64,000 nucleotides of DNA, taken from positions 62,001 through 126,000 of the forward strand of contig NZ_AP024652.1 of assembly GCF_019977315.1 (NCBI RefSeq), given 5' to 3'. Made by a program: the position numbers and the translations under genes. Source of the DNA: Arthrobacter sp. StoSoilB22. GTDB taxonomy: Bacteria; Actinomycetota; Actinomycetes; Actinomycetales; Micrococcaceae. The notes under the pieces were generated by a model. That model saw only the letters and a program-made list of their open reading frames with translations, had not been told where the DNA came from and did not search any database. This document shows positions 62,826 through 64,000 of this stretch, in pieces (positions within the stretch are counted from its first letter, which is position 1; each line of letters starts with the position of its first letter).

Positions 62826-64000
62826 ATGGCACGCCTATCCAATCAAGAAGGCCTGGCCAATCAAGAAGGCTTGGCTGACTGGTTGCCAGGTCGCTTGGCC
62901 GAGGAACGTCCTGTTGTGACGGTCATCGGAGATTCCATTCTGGATGGCTGGTGGGATGGAACCATAGACCGATTCTGCCGCGAAGCCCCGGCCCCTGTGG
63001 TCCAGGTCCAGCGCCGCGACTTCGCCCCGGGAGGTGCCGCCAATACGGCAATGAACCTCGCCGCGATGGGGGCGGACGTTCGCTTTGTTTCACTGGTGGG
63101 AGAGGACCCCGGAGGCCACACGCTTCTGGAGCAGCTCAGCTCGGCGGGAGTGGACGTATCGCACGTCGTCGCCCATGCAGGCATGACAACTACCACTAAA
63201 TTCCGGGTGAGCAGCGGCGGGCAGGTGATGCTGCGCCTGGACGATGCCGCCAAGGAGCTCCCCGCTGATGGCCTCCGCCAAATGGCCGCTGCTGTTCCGG
63301 AAGCCCTCCGCGGCTCATCAGCCGTGGTTCTCTGCGACTACGGAGCCGGGGCTTTGGACGGTGCGGTGCGGGATGCAATTTTCGATCACCTGGGTCCCGG
63401 AAGCGACGTACCGGATTCCTCGGAAGCCGGCTCTGCCAATGCCCGGCAGGACACCCTGCTGGTAGTGGACGCCCACCATCCAGGACGTTGGGCCGGGCTC
63501 AAGCCGGACCTAGCCACCCCGAATGCGCAGGAGGCCGCCGGGCTGCTGGGGACCGAGTTTCCCGGAGGCGCTGCCAGGTGTCCCTTTGTGGAAGCCCACG
63601 CGGACCAGCTCCTGCGCGCCTCAGGTGCGGCCGCCGTCGTCGTGACTTTGGACCGCGAGGGAACCTTGACGATCCGGCGTAACGACACCTTGCAAAAGCC
63701 GGCTACCCACCGGACCTGGGCGCGGCCGCAGGCGGAGAAACAAGCTTCGGGTGCCGGCGATACGTTCGTGGCGGCGTTGACTATCGCCCGGGCCGCGGGA
63801 ATGCCGCTGACCAGCAGCGTGAACCTGGCTCAAGCGGCCGCCGATGTGGTGGTCCACCGGCCAGGTACCTCCGTTTGCACCACCGTCGAACTGGCAAAGC
63901 ACCTGCGGGGATTCGCCGATACAGCACTGACGGATGCCGAGTTGGCCCGTCAGGTGGACGAGCACCGACGGCAGGGAAAACGGATTGTGCTGACCAACGG
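62826..64000 (+). CDS. second HldE-like bifunctional protein (truncated by window end)
   Basis: At least 391 residues; the gene runs off the window. A PfkB-type kinase domain spans about residues 30-360: GDSILDGWWDGTIDRFCREA, ANTAMNLAAMG, and ASGAGDTFVAALTIARAAG with the catalytic Asp. The visible end RQGKRIVLTNG is the first strand of an HldE-type nucleotidyltransferase domain. The N-terminus has a tandem repeat (NQEGLANQEGLADWL). GGAAGG is 6 bases before the ATG. It may act on a different heptose anomer from the first copy. Confidence 0.88.
   Translation, partial: MARLSNQEGLANQEGLADWLPGRLAEERPVVTVIGDSILDGWWDGTIDRFCREAPAPVVQVQRRDFAPGGAANTAMNLAAMGADVRFVSLVGEDPGGHTLLEQLSSAGVDVSHVVAHAGMTTTTKFRVSSGGQVMLRLDDAAKELPADGLRQMAAAVPEALRGSSAVVLCDYGAGALDGAVRDAIFDHLGPGSDVPDSSEAGSANARQDTLLVVDAHHPGRWAGLKPDLATPNAQEAAGLLGTEFPGGAARCPFVEAHADQLLRASGAAAVVVTLDREGTLTIRRNDTLQKPATHRTWARPQAEKQASGAGDTFVAALTIARAAGMPLTSSVNLAQAAADVVVHRPGTSVCTTVELAKHLRGFADTALTDAELARQVDEHRRQGKRIVLTN

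Overview
The window is high-GC DNA from an actinobacterium, most likely Arthrobacter, Paenarthrobacter or Pseudarthrobacter (Micrococcaceae). The evidence is the codon usage, frequent GTG and TTG starts, an Lsr2-type protein, a DUF2630 protein, ANTAR and sigma-B-type regulators, and a cellobiose-type ABC operon under a LacI repressor. No rRNA, tRNA, CRISPR array, integrase or transposase gene was seen. The genus is an inference from gene content, not from a marker gene.

Layout. 0.1-12 kb is mostly housekeeping and metabolism: SulP transporter, RelA/SpoT-domain protein, alpha/beta hydrolase, PfkB kinase, glutathionyl-hydroquinone-reductase-like protein, HAD phosphatase, a truncated Lsr2, SDR epimerase, GDPD, 2-hydroxyacid dehydrogenase and glycerate kinase. 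12-22.5 kb is more accessory: a gene-poor stretch, small secreted proteins, an MFS exporter divergent from an ArsR-like regulator, an FG-GAP repeat surface protein, and a 2.3 kb block of orphan genes bracketed by a 95-base direct repeat that includes the 3' end of a PfpI gene. 22-29.5 kb is a sugar operon read leftward: binding protein, two permeases, GH1 beta-glucosidase, LacI regulator, then a Gfo/Idh/MocA oxidoreductase. Two perfect 14-base operators flank its promoter. 29.7-53.6 kb is mixed: GH25 lysozyme with SLH domains, uracil/xanthine permease, a glycosidase-OpgC fusion, nitroreductase, pgm, POT peptide transporter, amidase, peptidase E, rhodanese, pheA, lipid kinase, serS, an AbiEi/DUF559 protein between two copies of a palindrome, HAD phosphatase, AraC regulator, and a divergent ANTAR/sigma-factor pair.

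The most notable region is 53.6-64 kb, a heptose and surface-glycan locus in a Gram-positive genome. It holds GmhA (isomerase), GmhB (phosphatase), a complete HldE-type kinase/nucleotidyltransferase and a second one cut by the window end, three GT9 heptosyltransferase-family proteins, two GT4 glycosyltransferases and an SDR. Six genes in a row are joined by 4-base start/stop overlaps. Together they could make an NDP-D-glycero-D-manno-heptose and transfer heptose to a surface glycan. The HldD epimerase of the lipopolysaccharide pathway is not seen, so the product may keep the D-glycero form.

Recurring expression signals include at least six genes whose start codon lies exactly 6 bases after a -10-like hexamer and has no Shine-Dalgarno sequence, which suggests leaderless transcripts. 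Strong hairpins lie between many gene pairs.
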